This document shows, in pieces, positions 9,782-24,298 of a DNA stretch of 64,000 bases (positions are counted from its first letter, which is position 1; every line of letters starts with the position of its first letter). The notes below the pieces were generated by a model, which searched no databases, had not been told where the DNA came from, and saw only the letters and a list, made by a program, of their open reading frames with translations. A program made the translations under genes and the position numbers. This stretch comes from Conus ventricosus (lineage: Eukaryota > Mollusca > Gastropoda > Neogastropoda > Conidae), in NCBI GenBank assembly GCA_018398815.1, contig CM031602.1, positions 100,363,107 through 100,427,106 on the forward strand, read 5' to 3'.

Positions 9782-12016
9782 TGTCGATTGAGCCTCTGTC
9801 CTGTCATCGTTACCTGGTCACACGGTCACGAGCTTCGCGCATTTCGGTTCGCACTCGTCATCAGCGTCAGTCTGTGTTGGTGACAGTTTTGGGGTTTTTA
9901 CGGCCCCGAAGGGGGGAGTTCAATAGAAAGGGTTTTTTTTAACGGTAGGGATAACTAGTTGTGTTTGGGGCCCATGACAAGCCTTTTTTTTTTTTGACCA
10001 GGGGAGCGAGTCAGCGGTTTTTGACATGGCCCCTGTGGGGGTGTGTGTGGTTCGTTTTCAAGGGGGGGTCCTCAAATTTTTCAACGGTGGCAGGTTTAGA
10101 GCACGTTGCGCACGAATCGCGTCATCGTGGTTTTTTTTTTTGGGTTGGCTGGGAAGACTGCAGGAGGGGGGTCTGAGCCAGATAGGTTTTGTTGGGTGTT
10201 TGTTCACCAAAAAGTTTAGGTAGTGTTTGTGGGTATTGCCTAGTAGTTAGAAATCCCTGTATCCCCCTTCTACTGTGTTGGCGGGAAGAGGTGCCCGCGT
10301 CCGGGGTTGTACTGTTTTGTATCAGAAGAAGTGTCGAGTATAGTGTTACCGAAACCCCACGGGCCTTACTGGTGAGCGGTGAAGATCCTGGTTGCGGTGT
10401 GTCTGTCTGGTTTCGCTGCGAAATGGCTGTTTTTTGGGCGGGCGTTGTCTGATGGTTGCTGTTTGAGTGACCCCCCCGGTGTACGACGGGATCCCGGTGG
10501 GTGCTGACTCCTGCGGAAGCCCTGTGGGCTTCTCGAGTGACCCGCTGGCCTGTTCCCGAGGTCACGTGTCCTCTCGGGGTCGGCGGATTCCGGGTCATCG
10601 TCAGGTGGTGACTGTCCGGTCTCTTCGACCCATTCCCCCTCCCTTCGGTTTTCCTTGCCCTGTCAAACTGTAACCCGGTTCGTCCTTGGTACTCCAGACG
10701 AATGTCCAATTGACCATCAACTTCCCCCCGTCCTGTCCTTGTCCTCCGCCTGCGCCGTGCCACTTGAGGTTTTGTGGCCCTGGGGCAGCTGGGGGGCAAA
10801 AACTCGCCCGCACCCGGTGGCGACCGGACAGGACTGGGATGAGCAGTGTCTTGACCCTTGGGGACTTCGCCCGGAGATGGGGGAGGTATAGTGTTGCGGG
10901 GGAGGGTTTTTTCCCGGGCGTGTTGTGTGGCCCGTGGCTTTGAGGGCCCGGGCTTTTGGGGGCCAGTGGACTTGTGTGGCCAGTGGATTGTGTGGCCAGT
11001 GGTCGGTTGGCAGGGGCATCGCGAGGCCGCGGTGAGGGTCCAGTGTTTGGGGTGTGTTGGACAGACGTGCGGTGCAAGTGCTTCGGGCTCACGACAGTGT
11101 GAGGAAAAGCACGAAAAGGCGCAGGTGATAGTGTTTGGGGGTTGGACGGTGGGGGTCGTGTGGGAAAACGTGTACTGTGTAAAAAATTCCCATGAAAAAA
11201 TTTGTTTGGTCAGCGTTGTTTTGGCCTGGGGGATGTTCATGCTGCTGGGGTCTATTTTAAGTTTTTTGCAAAGGGGTTGACGTTGACACTGTTGATTTCA
11301 TTGTTTTGATGTTTGTGTTTTTGCCCCATGGCCATGTGGGGTTTCAGGGGCTGGGTTTTTGAAGTTTTTGAAGGGTTGACGTTGACAGTTTGATATTCAT
11401 TGTATGATGATGTGTGTATGTGCCCTATGCCCTGTGGGTTTCCCGGTGCGGGGCCCTTTAAGTTTCCTTTCAGGGGTTGAGTTTGGCTGGGTTTGCATTG
11501 TGCTGATGTTTTGTGTAAGTGCCCTTTTATGTTTCTCATGAAATAATTTTGTTGTTTGGCCAGAGTGGTGTTTAACGGCGTGGGTTTTATTGTATTGGTG
11601 ATGTGCAGTGCCCCTTGACCCCTGTGGTGTCTCCAGGTGCTGGAGGCCTTGAAGTTCCTTTCAGGGGTTTATTTTTGGGACTGTGTTATTTACTTGGATG
11701 TGTATGGTCATGTCCCCCCTGACCTAGGGGTGTTTTAGGTACTGCGGCTGCAGGGGGGGTGGTGTCAGGTGTGGGATGTGTTTTAGTGTAAATGAGCGAG
11801 GGGTTTTTGGTGGCATGTGTTTTGGTGTGAAAAGGGATTGATTAGAGGTGGAAGGTTTTTCGTTTGTTATTGTCGGGGAAAAAGTTCATGTCATAGTCCG
11901 GTCAATAATGGTTTTTTGAGGTTAATCTGGTTCAGCAGTTTAGATTGTTTTGGAAGGATAGTTAGGGTAAATTTGTTGTATTCTTATAATTGTTAGGTCG
12001 TTTGGGAACCCCCGGG
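9782..12016 (+). repeat. 3' LTR, about 2.2 kb
   Basis: Direct repeat of the 5' LTR, starting TGTCGATTGAGCC. Subrepeat units recur near 11,238, 11,347, 11,452 and 11,636, with spacing close to that in the 5' LTR. It is followed directly by the GTAGT target duplication at 12,017-12,021. Confidence 0.88.
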
Positions 12017-12021
12017 GTAGT

Positions 12022-12400
12022 GTTTTTTGAATCAGCACTTTTTCTTTTTGGGTCCCCTCTTTGGCTGTATTGCAAGCCATTACCTCAAATATTCCAATGC
12101 TAGGAACCCCAAAAAAGGGACATTGTTCCTTTAAATTCAAAAAAAGAATGATGGGAATTTTTATTTACAAAAGAGTTGTTGAACGGTGGGGCAAAAAGTA
12201 GGTTTGCAGAACAGAAATTGAATCCCACAAATAACTATTCAAAATTAATTTTAGCAAGTCAGTTAAACGTGTCAACGCTTTAAAATAGGTTACCCTTTCG
12301 GCGCCCTTGTAATCTGCCTTCTCCCAGAAAAATTCTTTTTACTTTTTGTGAGGGTAAAAAAAGCGAATGACTGAGTATAGACTACGAATCATCAATGTAA
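12022..12400. other. AT-rich stretch between LTR element and LINE
   Basis: No gene recognised. Mirrored at 43,930-44,290. It may include the 3' end of the neighbouring LINE, whose exact terminus I cannot place. Homopolymer runs differ strongly between the arms, so consensus quality looks poor here. Confidence 0.6.
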
Positions 12401-15400
12401 AAATTTTAAGTACTGAGAATTTTCTCTCCGTTTTCCCTTTTTGTGCTCCGTTTCTTCCCAAGCTGGAGGAGAAAAACAAGGCACCCCGCTAAAGTCTCAG
12501 AATGACCACTGACTTTTGAAAAATTTTCTGTACAGAACCCGTGGTAAAATTGATAAAATGTCTGAGTCTTTTTGGATAAAGAGGTTTTATAGCAATCTCC
12601 TTCTTGTTCACACCTGGAACGCTTTAACATTTATCCTATTGGCAAGTGTTGTTTCTATGTTGTCTAATGGTAAAAATATTTGGTTTCTTTATAAGTTCGT
12701 AAGTTTTAAAAATAGAAAAAAGATAAGGCATTTTTTAAGGCTTTTATCAAAGTTTGCGGGGTTTTTTTAACTATGTTTTGGGGCCCTGGGAAGCCCCTTG
12801 TGTGCATAATTGTGATCGGTTAGGATGTAGCTAAATGCTTAAAGTGTTTTATCCTGACGCCAGCTTTTTTTTCTGATAATTTTCAAAAGTTAAGGGGTTT
12901 TTTAGCTTTGTTCAGAAGGTCTAAAAATGAAAAAATTCCCGGTTACTTTAATGTTAAATATACTCCTAAAAATTGAATGAGGTTTTGTAGTCAAATGCGA
13001 TGCGTCCAATTTAAAAGTGCAATTTGGGTTGTATCGGCGCCCTTTTACATAACCTATATGTTTTCTCAAAGAAAATTAGCCCCCTTTTCAAAAAATGTAT
13101 TACCAAAGCTGTCTAATTCATTTTGTAAAGGTTTTGTAGTAATTAAATGTTCTTTTTTGGGGATTGTTCCCTTATTGAGTATTCTCCTATACACAGATCG
13201 TCACCCTACTCACAGCTGTAATTTTTTGTTTAATGTTTTGGAAGATCAAGGAGTAAAATGTTTTAAAAAAACTTGGCTATCATGGAGCCTTGTGGAATTC
13301 CTTTGTAAAAGCTTTATATTCAGAGAGATTTTTACTTTAATTGTAGCTTTCGTCTGGGCCCTTTTTTCGATATAATAATGATTGCCTGATAGACCCAATT
13401 TTTTTTAAATTTAATAACAACTGCCCTGCCGACACATCGAAAGCTCTTTTAACATAAACAAAGTAGCCAGCCACTTTTCGTTGTGCTAATTTGGGTTTTT
13501 TTTTTGGGGTTATTTTTAAATATTGTCGATGCGATTTCTTTCGAAAAACGGGTTGATGTCTGGTTTTTGTTTATTTTTCACTTAATTGTCGTCTATTTAG
13601 AACATATTTTCCCATGAGTTTAGGACTGGAAGTTAAAGCTATTGGTGATAACTTTCTTTGATTTTTTGCAGATTTATTTGCCTTTAATTTTGGAATTTTT
13701 TCTGAGCTTCTTTTTTCTTGGCTTAATACCCTGGAACAAATCGTTTAAGATTTGTTTTCAAAAGTCTTATGAAATCTTTGGTAAGTGTTTTATTAGAATT
13801 TGAAATTGCGTCTAACCCTACGTTTATGTGTTGTTAAACAAAGAAAAAAATAGCATCATTCACCTATGTTGTAATAGGTGCATTGACATAACGATTACTA
13901 TTTGCATATGGCGCATCATAGAGATGTTTTTTCTTCCTTTCTCAAACCTGTCTACATTCTGGTGAAAGACTTTCCATTCGCATTGTCCTTGAGAATATAT
14001 CAGCAAATGTTTCTGCCTTTTCTACTGAAGTTGGAAATTTGTTATTATCTAGTTCAATGGGGCATCGAGGAAGATTTAATCCATGTTTCATGTCCCGAAA
14101 TTTTTTCCACACCATCTGAAAATCTTTATGCTCAGAACCTCTTTGTCACAGAAGGATGACCAATATAAACGTTTATCTTTGGCTACAACTTTGTTAGAAT
14201 ATGCGTTGGCTTCCTCCATTTCTTTGTGTTCCTTTTCTATCCTATAGGAACGTGCACTGAATCATTCCACATTTGATGTTTTTCTTTTTGTTTACTTCCT
14301 CAGACTTAATTTTAAGGTATGCTTTATATTCCTGTTTTTATTCACGGCTTCTTCAAAATCGTTTGTCCACCACACATGTCCAGTATGGTTTCTATTTCTC
14401 TTAATTCTACATTAAGGAATAGTTTCATTTGCGGTGGAGAGAATCATTTCACTGAATCCACTATATGAAACAGTTATATCATCTTCATTGTCAAAAATAT
14501 CATCTCATCAACGTGAGAAAGAAGAGTTGAAAATTTCTTCCAGTCTGCGAATTTAAAATTGTATTTAGGGTTTTTGTCTTCTGGAAAATTTTGTTATTTC
14601 AGAATTTTTATTTAATTCAATCTTAAGTGGAAAGCGACCACTCCCAGAGTGTCTTAATATGTTTGCCAGATGTAGTCAAAAGCTAATTGTGGAGAAATCA
14701 AGGACAAGTCAATGGCACTTGCTCTAATGGCAGAAACGTCTGGTATTCGAGTGATCTTGTCGTCATTTAGCAAGCACAAGATGAGTCCACGCATTTTCAA
14801 CGAAGCGATTGCTGGTCATAGCTGAGCATCTTTAGTCTCCAGAATGGAGAATGGGCATTGAAGTCTCCACCAACCAGCCATGGAGAATGGGCATTGAAGT
14901 CTCCACCAACCAGCCATGGAGAATGGGCATTGAAGTCTCCACCAACCAGCCATGGAGAATGGGCGTTGAAGTCTCCACCAACAGCCATAGAATGGAGAAT
15001 GGGCGTTGAAGTCTCCACCAACCAGCCATGGAGAATGGGCATTGAAGTCTCACCAACCAGCCATGGAGAATGGGCGTTGAAGTCTCCACCAACCAGCCAT
15101 AGAATGGAGAATGGGCATTGAAGTCTCCACCAACCAGCCATGTTTCGTTAGAATTTTAAAGCGAATGTAGCCACTCAGTGTTTCGATCATTTGGTCCTTT
15201 GGGCAAATAAATGGAGACAGCGTTTAGAACATTCTTGTTATTAATTCTAACACTTGCTGCGCAAGAATGTCTTGTTGATCTGATGGAACTGGTGATGGGC
15301 ATAACGAATAATCAACACCTTGCCGGATGTAAATAGTACTGCTTATTCTTCTTTGTCTTACTTAGAAACTTGATTATGTACTGGTGGGTAATAAAAGTTA

Positions 15401-15700
15401 GGCAGTCTGAGTAATTTTGTTTCGCACACATGTACAGACTGCAATATCAAAATATGATACTTAAAGATTGTAAGGTGCTCAATGAGATATGACTTATTAG
15501 TAATTATTGGTATGTCATTCCACTGTCAAATGGTAATCACATCAGGTGATCTATCAGGCATGTCTTCAAAAAAATACCAATAGAACGAATACAAATATCT
15601 AAATATCTAGCTAGACAAAAAACCTGTATGCAGAAGAGAAAGATGATGAAAGAACAAAATGATAAATGGTTGTTTAGAACAATATCAGAATATAAACAAA
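12400..15700 (-). pseudogene. LINE ORF2 (endonuclease and reverse transcriptase), decayed
   Basis: Minus-strand copy of the ORF2 described at 40,640-43,924. From N- to C-terminus: an apurinic-type endonuclease with its GGDFNAHS block expanded into a minisatellite (14,837-15,143), a connecting region, and reverse transcriptase remnants. This arm preserves RT poorly; stop codons and frame changes are frequent between 12,400 and 14,000. The right arm shows the RT motifs better. Function in an intact element is target-primed reverse transcription. Confidence 0.75.
14837..15143 (-). repeat. 36-bp in-frame minisatellite inside LINE endonuclease
   Basis: About eight units of 36 bp (some 35 or 42-45 bp) each encode the 12-residue block GGDFNAHSPWLV on the minus strand. 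GGDFNAH is the metal-binding and catalytic segment of LINE apurinic endonucleases. A 36-bp unit keeps the frame. Mirrored at 41,026-41,335. Confidence 0.92.
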
Positions 15701-15939
15701 ATCAAAACTAGGCGTACAACATCCACACTACTAGCTGTTCATCAAAGTATCTGGCTGACGGTAATGTAAAGATTGCACAGTTTAGTTGTTCTGTGTCAGT
15801 ATCAGTCTCTTAAGCAGTCGTATATCTTCCACCCCCGTCACGGCCGACTTTCAGCAAAGAAGGGCTGTCTTGAAGGGGGCAGGTAACGCTGCATGGGAAG
15901 TATGGCCAGGGTCGTCTGGCTGTTTTTCCTGGGTCTGCT
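15701..15939 (-). other. Spacer between LINE ORF1 and ORF2
   Basis: Short non-coding stretch of the LINE between the stop of ORF1 and the first recognisable part of ORF2. No separate gene seen. Confidence 0.5.
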
Positions 15940-17030
15940 TCAAAACAAAATGTCGTGTGTTTCTGCCCAGGTTGCTGCTAGGACAATGGCCCCTCTGGTG
16001 TTGGGGTGTAGATCGTCCTTCAGTGTTGTGATCTGAAGATTGTCGTGGCTTATGAAGGATACATTTTCTATTTTGAACAAGTCACTGGTGATCAGGGCAT
16101 TGAAGAGCTGACGACAAAGTTCAGTATCAGGATCCTGAACAGGGGCGATTTGACTTACCACGATCTCGTCTTTGGGTGTTTGCTGGAACTATCTTGAATA
16201 CATTGAACGAAAGCTTTGCTGCACACCTTTGCGTCTGACTTCTTCGCATCATTTACTCCACAGTGAAAAATTATCGCGTCCACTGATTCCTCAGTTGAGG
16301 AAAAGGGCCCTCTTCAAGCGCTGCTGGAATGCCTTCTATAGAAAAAAAGGGTCTTGTGTAGGCACTGAAGCCGTAGGAACGCCTCAATCTATTCCCGTGA
16401 TACCTTTCACAATGGAGTCATGCAGCATCACGATCTTAGGAAGAGTATGTTTATTGTCTTCATATTCCAAGGCATGACGAACTTTGTCAGCATGCGATTT
16501 GACGTCAAGTTTGTATTTGCGTCATCTTTCATTTTCTTGACTGTGTTATTGATTTTTCTCCGTTTTTTTTAACAGACAGTTCTGACTTTTTTCCCCTTAT
16601 GGTTTCTTTTCGGTATTTGATGGATTGTATTTGATAGCCTCGGCATAGCTACGAGACCAAGAACTGTCTGCCCGATTCACAAAAGCTGTCTGGGTGTGGA
16701 TGTTAACAGCAGTCGCCCTTGTCTCAGTTGACTTTTTCATGCTTGTAAATTTCAGTAACAGATCGCTCGTCTTCGCTACTGTACTTTCAAGCAGAGAGTT
16801 CCTTTCACACAAATTCGAGATGACCGTATGAAGGTCTTTTATTTCACTTACATTTGCTTGTTCTTGCTCATGGTCTTGGTCTTTGCGCGAACGTAATTCA
16901 TCCTCTTCGCTATTTTTGTCATGACGATCATTCTCCTCCTCACAAATGGAATCTTCATTTTTTCGAAAATTCATACCATGGAGACCTGTTTTGACTCACC
17001 GAAACATTTTTTACTTGCCTTTGGTGTTAG
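15940..17030 (-). pseudogene. LINE ORF1 with esterase (SGNH-like) domain
   Basis: The N-terminal third is charged and coiled-coil-like (EENDRHDKNSEEDELRSRKD near 16,900). A C-terminal block follows with esterase hallmarks: IVMLHDSI (block I serine; read in the right arm near 39,740), HCGVNDA (block III; right arm near 39,902), and DLHPNTRGA (catalytic Asp-His; here minus strand near 15,995). Esterase-bearing ORF1 proteins are known in CR1-group LINEs, where they may act in RNA or membrane handling. Frame is lost in the middle. The start codon seen in the right arm is missing here through a small indel. Confidence 0.75.
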
Positions 17031-19055
17031 TTGGCCGCCCCGACTCCTTGGTCTTGTCAGTCTCGTCATTTTCTTGAGCAGTCTTTAAAAATCTCAGCAG
17101 ACTCTGATCTTCAGTTGTTTACTGTTTCCGCCATCTTGTCGTCCCTACTCACTTAGGCCCATAGCTCAAGGGTGAGCATAGGCCATCGACATCACTCCGC
17201 CATCACACTTGGTTCTGGTTGCTCGCTGAATGCCTGTCCAGTTGGTCCCCTGTGTGACATTCATTCATAAGCTCGGGTCATTTTCATTAAGAAAATGACG
17301 CCAATCGGTACATGACGTCTATTCGCTCTGCACTTGTTTAATATTTCCATGTCCAAACGACAAAACTAATTGTTAGTTTTTGCTTTACGGCAGTACGTTT
17401 ATAATTTTAAGCGTCATGCAGACTTGTATTTGTATTAATAATAAAATAATTTACAATCGTAGGGTAGGGAAAAAACCATCGTACTGACCAATCGCAATTG
17501 TCCAAGTGTCAGTGGTTTCTCCGTCCGCGCATGTGCAGTAAGTATTGACCGTTGCATCGTACGATCTTGATAAACCCCGATCGACGTGGAAGTGGCTCCG
17601 GGAGAAAGGTCAAATTTTTCGAAAAGCAAGAAACCTTTTGAAGGTATCAGTCGAGGCCGGACTGAAGGGGCACTACGGGGATTAGGACGATACCCACAAC
17701 TTTTTTCGGGGAAAGTCTGAACGAGTCTCATCGTTCCGTGGGCGAGTCTGTTTGCCGTAGTCCAACAAAATTTATTTCAATATAATCGTATTAAGGCACA
17801 TTTATCGATTCAATAATGTTTTGTGCGCGCGATCATTTAAAATGCTCTGAATTAAATATTTCAGGTTACCAGTCAACACGTATGATTGATCGTAGAGCTG
17901 TCCTTTTCATCTGTTTGCTCTCATCATGTCGTGTTGCCATGTACTAACCCATATTATGTAAATTCTATTTCAGCTCACCATTGTATGCAACCATATTTAG
18001 AAGATGTGATATTTGTGTGAATGCAGATTTATTTTAAAGAATCGTAAACGAGTGCAAGTTATGAACGAAGCACTTTCTCGGATCTAAGTGATCTGTATAA
18101 TATGAAGATTGACGCCATTTGATTCAATCTGTTCAAGGAGTAAATATAATTGTAATTCATCAAGCATAAGCCTTGGCGAATAACTCAGTCAAGGCAGATT
18201 GGAATATTCGTATACATTTTCCCTTCCTTTATAACGAGTTTATCATAAAGCAATTTTTGAAGGAAATCAATTGTAAATGATAGAGCAAGCTAGTGCAATT
18301 GTAAAGTGTGTTTAGAGCGTGCAATGGGTGGATTAGTGATGTGCCACTATAGTGCAAGATCTAAGACAATTGTTATCTTGCAGGTCTCACTCACGCTTAC
18401 TCCTGTTCCTATCCTACTACTACTACTACTCTTCCTTTTCATCCCCCGGATCATCTCTCTGCATCTTTATCTTCACCTTCGGCACACATCTTTATCCGCT
18501 ACATCCTTCGTCGGGAGGAACGTGCTGGTGTGTCAACCTTGCCGGGATCTGGAAGTGAACTGTGAACGTCAGCGGAACTCCGGAACGCTACACGATTCCG
18601 TGAAGCTGAGGGGGCAATCACATAAACACATCCCTCCACATTCAAGCACGCCACAACACACTCAGACATTTTTTTCATATATTATCTTGTGTATGACTAT
18701 ATTCTGTGTGTATCCTCCGGAAGTATTTTTGTAGCATGAGCGGACAGTCGATATTTGTGCTACTGCAAGAAGCGAAGAGGAGAAGAACAGAGACTTTGTT
18801 GTTATTAGTATATGTGCATGATTAATTTCTTTTGTATGTCATTCATTTCATAGGAACAAACAGACATCAACATTCAAAGCAACCATACGACGTATTCACT
18901 GCAGATACCACCATCATTGTTCATACTTTATTACATTCAGTTGTTGTATCAAAGATCAAACCTCTGATTCCATCTGTAGAAAGAAAGTGAAGGGTGTGGA
19001 CGAAAGCTTGACTTTCCTACTACGGTCTATCGTTCTTGCCTGAGCATTCAACCAT
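17031..19055. other. Unassigned stretch, possibly LINE 5' UTR plus unknown repeat
   Basis: Mirrored at 37,080-39,100. No protein family recognised. Part next to the LINE ORF1 could be its 5' UTR. A TAC-repeat-bearing block at 18,300-18,735 contains an open frame of 142 codons, but that frame is not kept in the other arm, so I do not call it a gene. Confidence 0.6.
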
Positions 19056-19059
19056 CATT

Positions 19060-19400
19060 TATGAATGGGGTCTTATTTAAAAACGTCACACCCTGCCTCT
19101 TTATCTCTGCCTCAGTGTCTCACCTCCAGCTGCTGCGAGGTCGGCCTCTCTTCCTTTTCCCCTGCGGATTCCATGTCAGGACTTGGCGTGTGGTGCTGGA
19201 TGCTGGCTTCCTAAGAGTGTGTCCAATCCAGCTCCACTTCCTCCGCAGAATCTGGCTTGGCCACTGGTTCCTGCCTCTACCTCTACTTGTTCTTTTTGTC
19301 ACGCCAATCATTCTCGTCCTCACGAATGGAATCTTCTTTTTTCCCCGAAAATTCGTAGCATGAGACCTTTTTGGACTCACCCTAACATTTTTACTTGAGG
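19060..19400 (-). pseudogene. Chimera: LINE ORF1-like start joined to another LINE's RT tail
   Basis: The minus strand is open for 96 codons. The first part ([17 protein letters not shown]) matches the ORF1 start of the esterase-type LINE at nucleotide level. The second part ([15 protein letters not shown] and [13 protein letters not shown]) is a typical C-terminal tail of a different LINE reverse transcriptase. A second, oppositely oriented copy of the ORF1-start segment lies at about 19,408-19,487. Mirrored at about 36,770-37,080. Confidence 0.6.
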
Positions 19401-19567
19401 ACAAGGCCAAAGGTCTCCATGTTATGATTTTTTGAAAAAAAAAATTTCATTCGTGAGGAGGAGAATGATCGGCGTGACAAAACTGACCTTTTGAGGACCT
19501 ATCTCAATGAACGGGTCAGTTGGAAGTCATTCGTTATCTTGGTAACCGACTCATATTCCGCTGATAT

Positions 19568-19831
19568 TTACAGTTGATGGCAAGTCCTCCCTTCCTCATC
19601 GTCTGCAAAAGTGGTGCGCATTCCACCCCTTGCCACCACAGCTTTGGTCCTTGCCCTCTGGCACCGATTCAGGTTGTTGACCGTTCCTCCGTCGTTCTCA
19701 CCTGCACTGTCCTCATCTGTCAGATCATTATTTAGCAGTGGTTCTACATATATACTTGCTGTCGCAAATACGAGTTCATCTTCTAGTATGCTTATTACTT
19801 CATGTACCATGGAATTCCTGAAACAAAACAC
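19568..19831 (-). pseudogene. Possible piggyBac-like transposase N-terminal fragment
   Basis: An 87-codon open frame contains an acidic block, NNDLTDEDSAGENDGGTVNN, reminiscent of the acidic N-terminal region of piggyBac-derived proteins, where it precedes the catalytic domain. No DDD catalytic region is seen nearby. Mirrored at about 36,426-36,690. The match rests on one short acidic motif, so the assignment is weak. Confidence 0.3.
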
Positions 19832-19839
19832 AATAACTG

Positions 19840-21121
<1,282 letters not shown>

Positions 21122-21233
21122 ACCACAACACACGCATAACATCTGGCACACTCGTAAAGTCCCATCACCAACGTCCGGAAGAGAAGGGCAGTTTGGCTTT
21201 TGGTATGGATAACACGTTAGCACAGCATGCACC
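21122..21233 (+). repeat. SINE body fragment
   Basis: About 110 bp resemble the central part of the full SINE at 25,406-25,832 (for example CGCATAACATCT and GGAAGAGAAGGCCAGTTTGG-type blocks). The tRNA-like head is absent. It shows that the SINE family has at least two members per arm. Mirrored near 34,990-35,100. Confidence 0.75.
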
Positions 21234-21239
21234 CTATTT

Positions 21240-21501
21240 GAAAAAGGGAAAGAATGAAGGAAGTAAGGAAAGTGAGTGAACTATATTGACTGGATGACAT
21301 GGGAAACGACGGAATGAAGCCTCGGCAGGCAGCTCTTTAGTCGTGACTACCCGGGTAGGCAGCCTGTTGTGTACACAAGAGTGTGGATTGTTACCACCTA
21401 GAACCTTCAGCACTGCGCTTTATAAATGTTGTAGTAACAGTAGTGGTAGCAGTGGTAGTAGTAGTATCACTATTATTAATATGTTGATGATGATATGATG
21501 A

Positions 21502-21555
<54 letters not shown>

Positions 21556-21649
21556 ACTATCATTATTATTGTTATACATTATCATTACTACTCTTATTGT
21601 TATTGCTATGATTACTATTACTGTCATTATCATTATCATTATTATCACC
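21240..21649. other. Repeat-rich stretch with GAT array
   Basis: Contains a GCGCTTTATAAATG segment like LINE or SINE 3' ends, then a GAT/ATT-type trinucleotide array from about 21,485 to 21,645 that abuts the truncated LINE. No gene. Confidence 0.75.
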
Positions 21650-23430
21650 AGGAGAGTAGTCTCCTGACTCTCTCCTGACTCCTTGCCTCTGGCAAGGCAC
21701 CAGGGAAGACAGTATTCCCGACGAAGTACTGAAGTGCTGTAAAGAGACACTCATCACCGAGCTGCATGAAACCCTCTGCCTCTGTTGGAGTGAAGGCGAA
21801 GTACCACAAGACATGAGGGATACTAACGTCGTCACACTGTACAAAAACAAAGGCGACAGAAGCGATTGCAATAATTATCGCGGCATATCCCTCCTCAGTA
21901 TCGTTGGGAGAGTGTTTGCAAGGGTAGTATTGAAGAGGCTCCAAGTACTTGCAGAGCAAGTTTATCCTGAATCGCAGTGCGGTTTCCGTGCCAACAGATC
22001 CACTATAGATATGATCTTCTCCCTTAAACAACTTCAGGAGAAATGTAGGAGCAAAGGCAGCCACTCTTCATTGCCTTCATAGACCTCACAAAGGCTTTCG
22101 ATCTGGTCAGCAGGGATGGCCTCTTCAAGATCTTCCCCAAGATTGGATGTCCACCCAAACTTCTCAGCATCATCAGATCCTTCCATGAACACATGAAAGG
22201 CTCCGTCGTCTTTGACGGCTCAACATCAGCTGCCTTCAACATACGGAGCGGAGTGAAACAGGTTTGCGTCCTGGCTCCCACCCTGTTTGGAATCTTCTTT
22301 GCTGTGATGCTGAAACACGCATTTGGTCCTGCAGATGAAGGTATCTACCTCCGAACAAGGACAGACAGAAAGCTCTTCAGCCTCTCCAGACTAAGAGCCA
22401 AGACTAAAGTCAAACTGAGGTGCCTGCGTGACTTCCTCTTTGCAGACGACGCAGCAGTAACCGCCCACTCAGCCGAGGACCTACAGCAGCTCATGACTCG
22501 CTTCGGCGATGCCTGCCAAGACTTCGGGCTTACCGTTAGCTTGAAGAAAACACAGGTCATGGGACAGGATGTTGACTCTCCCCCAGTCATCAGCATCAAT
22601 GACCAAGAACTGGATGTTGTCCATGGCTTCGTTTATCTGGGCTCGACTATCTCAGACACCCCTCACTTGACGCAGAGCTCAACAGGCGCATCGTCAAGGC
22701 AGCTACCACCATGACCAGACTGACAAAAAAAACATGGAACAACAGCAAGCTGACTGAGCACACAAGATCCAGATCTACAGAGCCTGCATCATGAGCACCC
22801 TCCTGCATGGCAGCGAGTCTTGGACTTTGCGTGCCCGACATAGAGCGAAAGCTCAATGCTTATCATATGTGTAGCCTCGACACATTCTGAACATCACCTG
22901 GCAGGACAAGGTCCCAAACAACACTGTCCTGGAAGAGCGGATGCACCAGCATGTACACGCTGCTAAAACAGAGACGTATGCGCTGGCTCGGCCATGTCAT
23001 GCGCGTGGATGACGGACGGATCCCTAAGACCTCCTATGGAGAACTTGTGCAGGGAAAACGTCCCACAGGCAGACCACATCTGTGATTCAAAGAGCGTGTA
23101 AAAGAGGTAAAAGCCTTGAACATCGCCAGAACAGCTGGAAGCAACAGCCCTCGAACGGTCAGCCTGGAGACAGACTGTGCAGAAAGGTCTCTCAAGTTCG
23201 AAGAGACACTCGCTCAGCAGCACGGGGAAAAGAGAATGAGAAGAAAGGCTGCAGCCCAGGCAGACAACCAGCGTCAGACTTCATCTGTGCCCTCTGCCAC
23301 AGGGACTGTCATTCCCGCGTCGGACTGGCCAGCCACACCCGTCGCTGTACCAGAATAGACACCTAGAGCGCATCTCCATAGTCTTCCGAGACTGAAGGAT
23401 GCCTATATCATTACCATTATTATTATAAAT
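21650..23430 (+). pseudogene. 5'-truncated LINE reverse transcriptase with C-terminal zinc finger
   Basis: RT motifs in order: NNYRGISLLSIVGRVFARVV at 21,870-21,930, FIDLTKAFD (motif A; across a frameshift) near 22,073-22,100, SGVKQVCVLAPTLFG (motif B) near 22,250-22,290, and FLFADDAAV (motif C, catalytic FADD) near 22,434-22,460. The tail has RMRWLGHVMRVDDGR and GKRPTGRP, then a CX2C...H-type finger, ICALCHRDCHSRVG, near 23,290. The endonuclease half is missing. Motif B has V where G is usual. The right-arm copy keeps the frame at the SDTPSHDAELNRR position where this copy shifts, so some breaks are probably consensus errors. LINE clade not determined. Confidence 0.88.
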
Positions 23431-23511
23431 GAATTGTTATGTACGATATCCCTTTGAACATAAAAAAGAACAAACAAACAAACAAAAAAGCAACAACAAA
23501 AACGACAAAAG

Positions 23512-24298
<787 letters not shown>

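Larger units (their letters stand above)
2506..12016 (+). mobile_element. Complete 9.5-kb Gypsy-type LTR retrotransposon (Gmr1-like gene order)
   Basis: Two direct repeats of about 2.2 kb (2,506-4,762 and 9,782-12,016) begin TGTC and flank 5 kb of gag and pol sequence on the plus strand. GTAGT at 2,501-2,505 and again at 12,017-12,021 is the target duplication; the right-arm copy has ACTAC at both of its ends. Pol order is integrase (7.24-8.45 kb), then reverse transcriptase and RNase H (8.6-9.71 kb), with a G-rich polypurine tract just before the 3' LTR. Integrase first is usual for Copia, but the sequence motifs are Gypsy-like; established knowledge places this combination in the Gmr1-like Gypsy group. 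All frames are broken, largely by homopolymer indels. No envelope gene fits between RNase H and the LTR. Confidence 0.88.

Noticed and set aside
18306..18734. 142-codon frame with a hydrophobic segment
   Set aside because: The frame is not kept in the mirrored copy at 37,573-37,867, and the segment is a translated TAC repeat.
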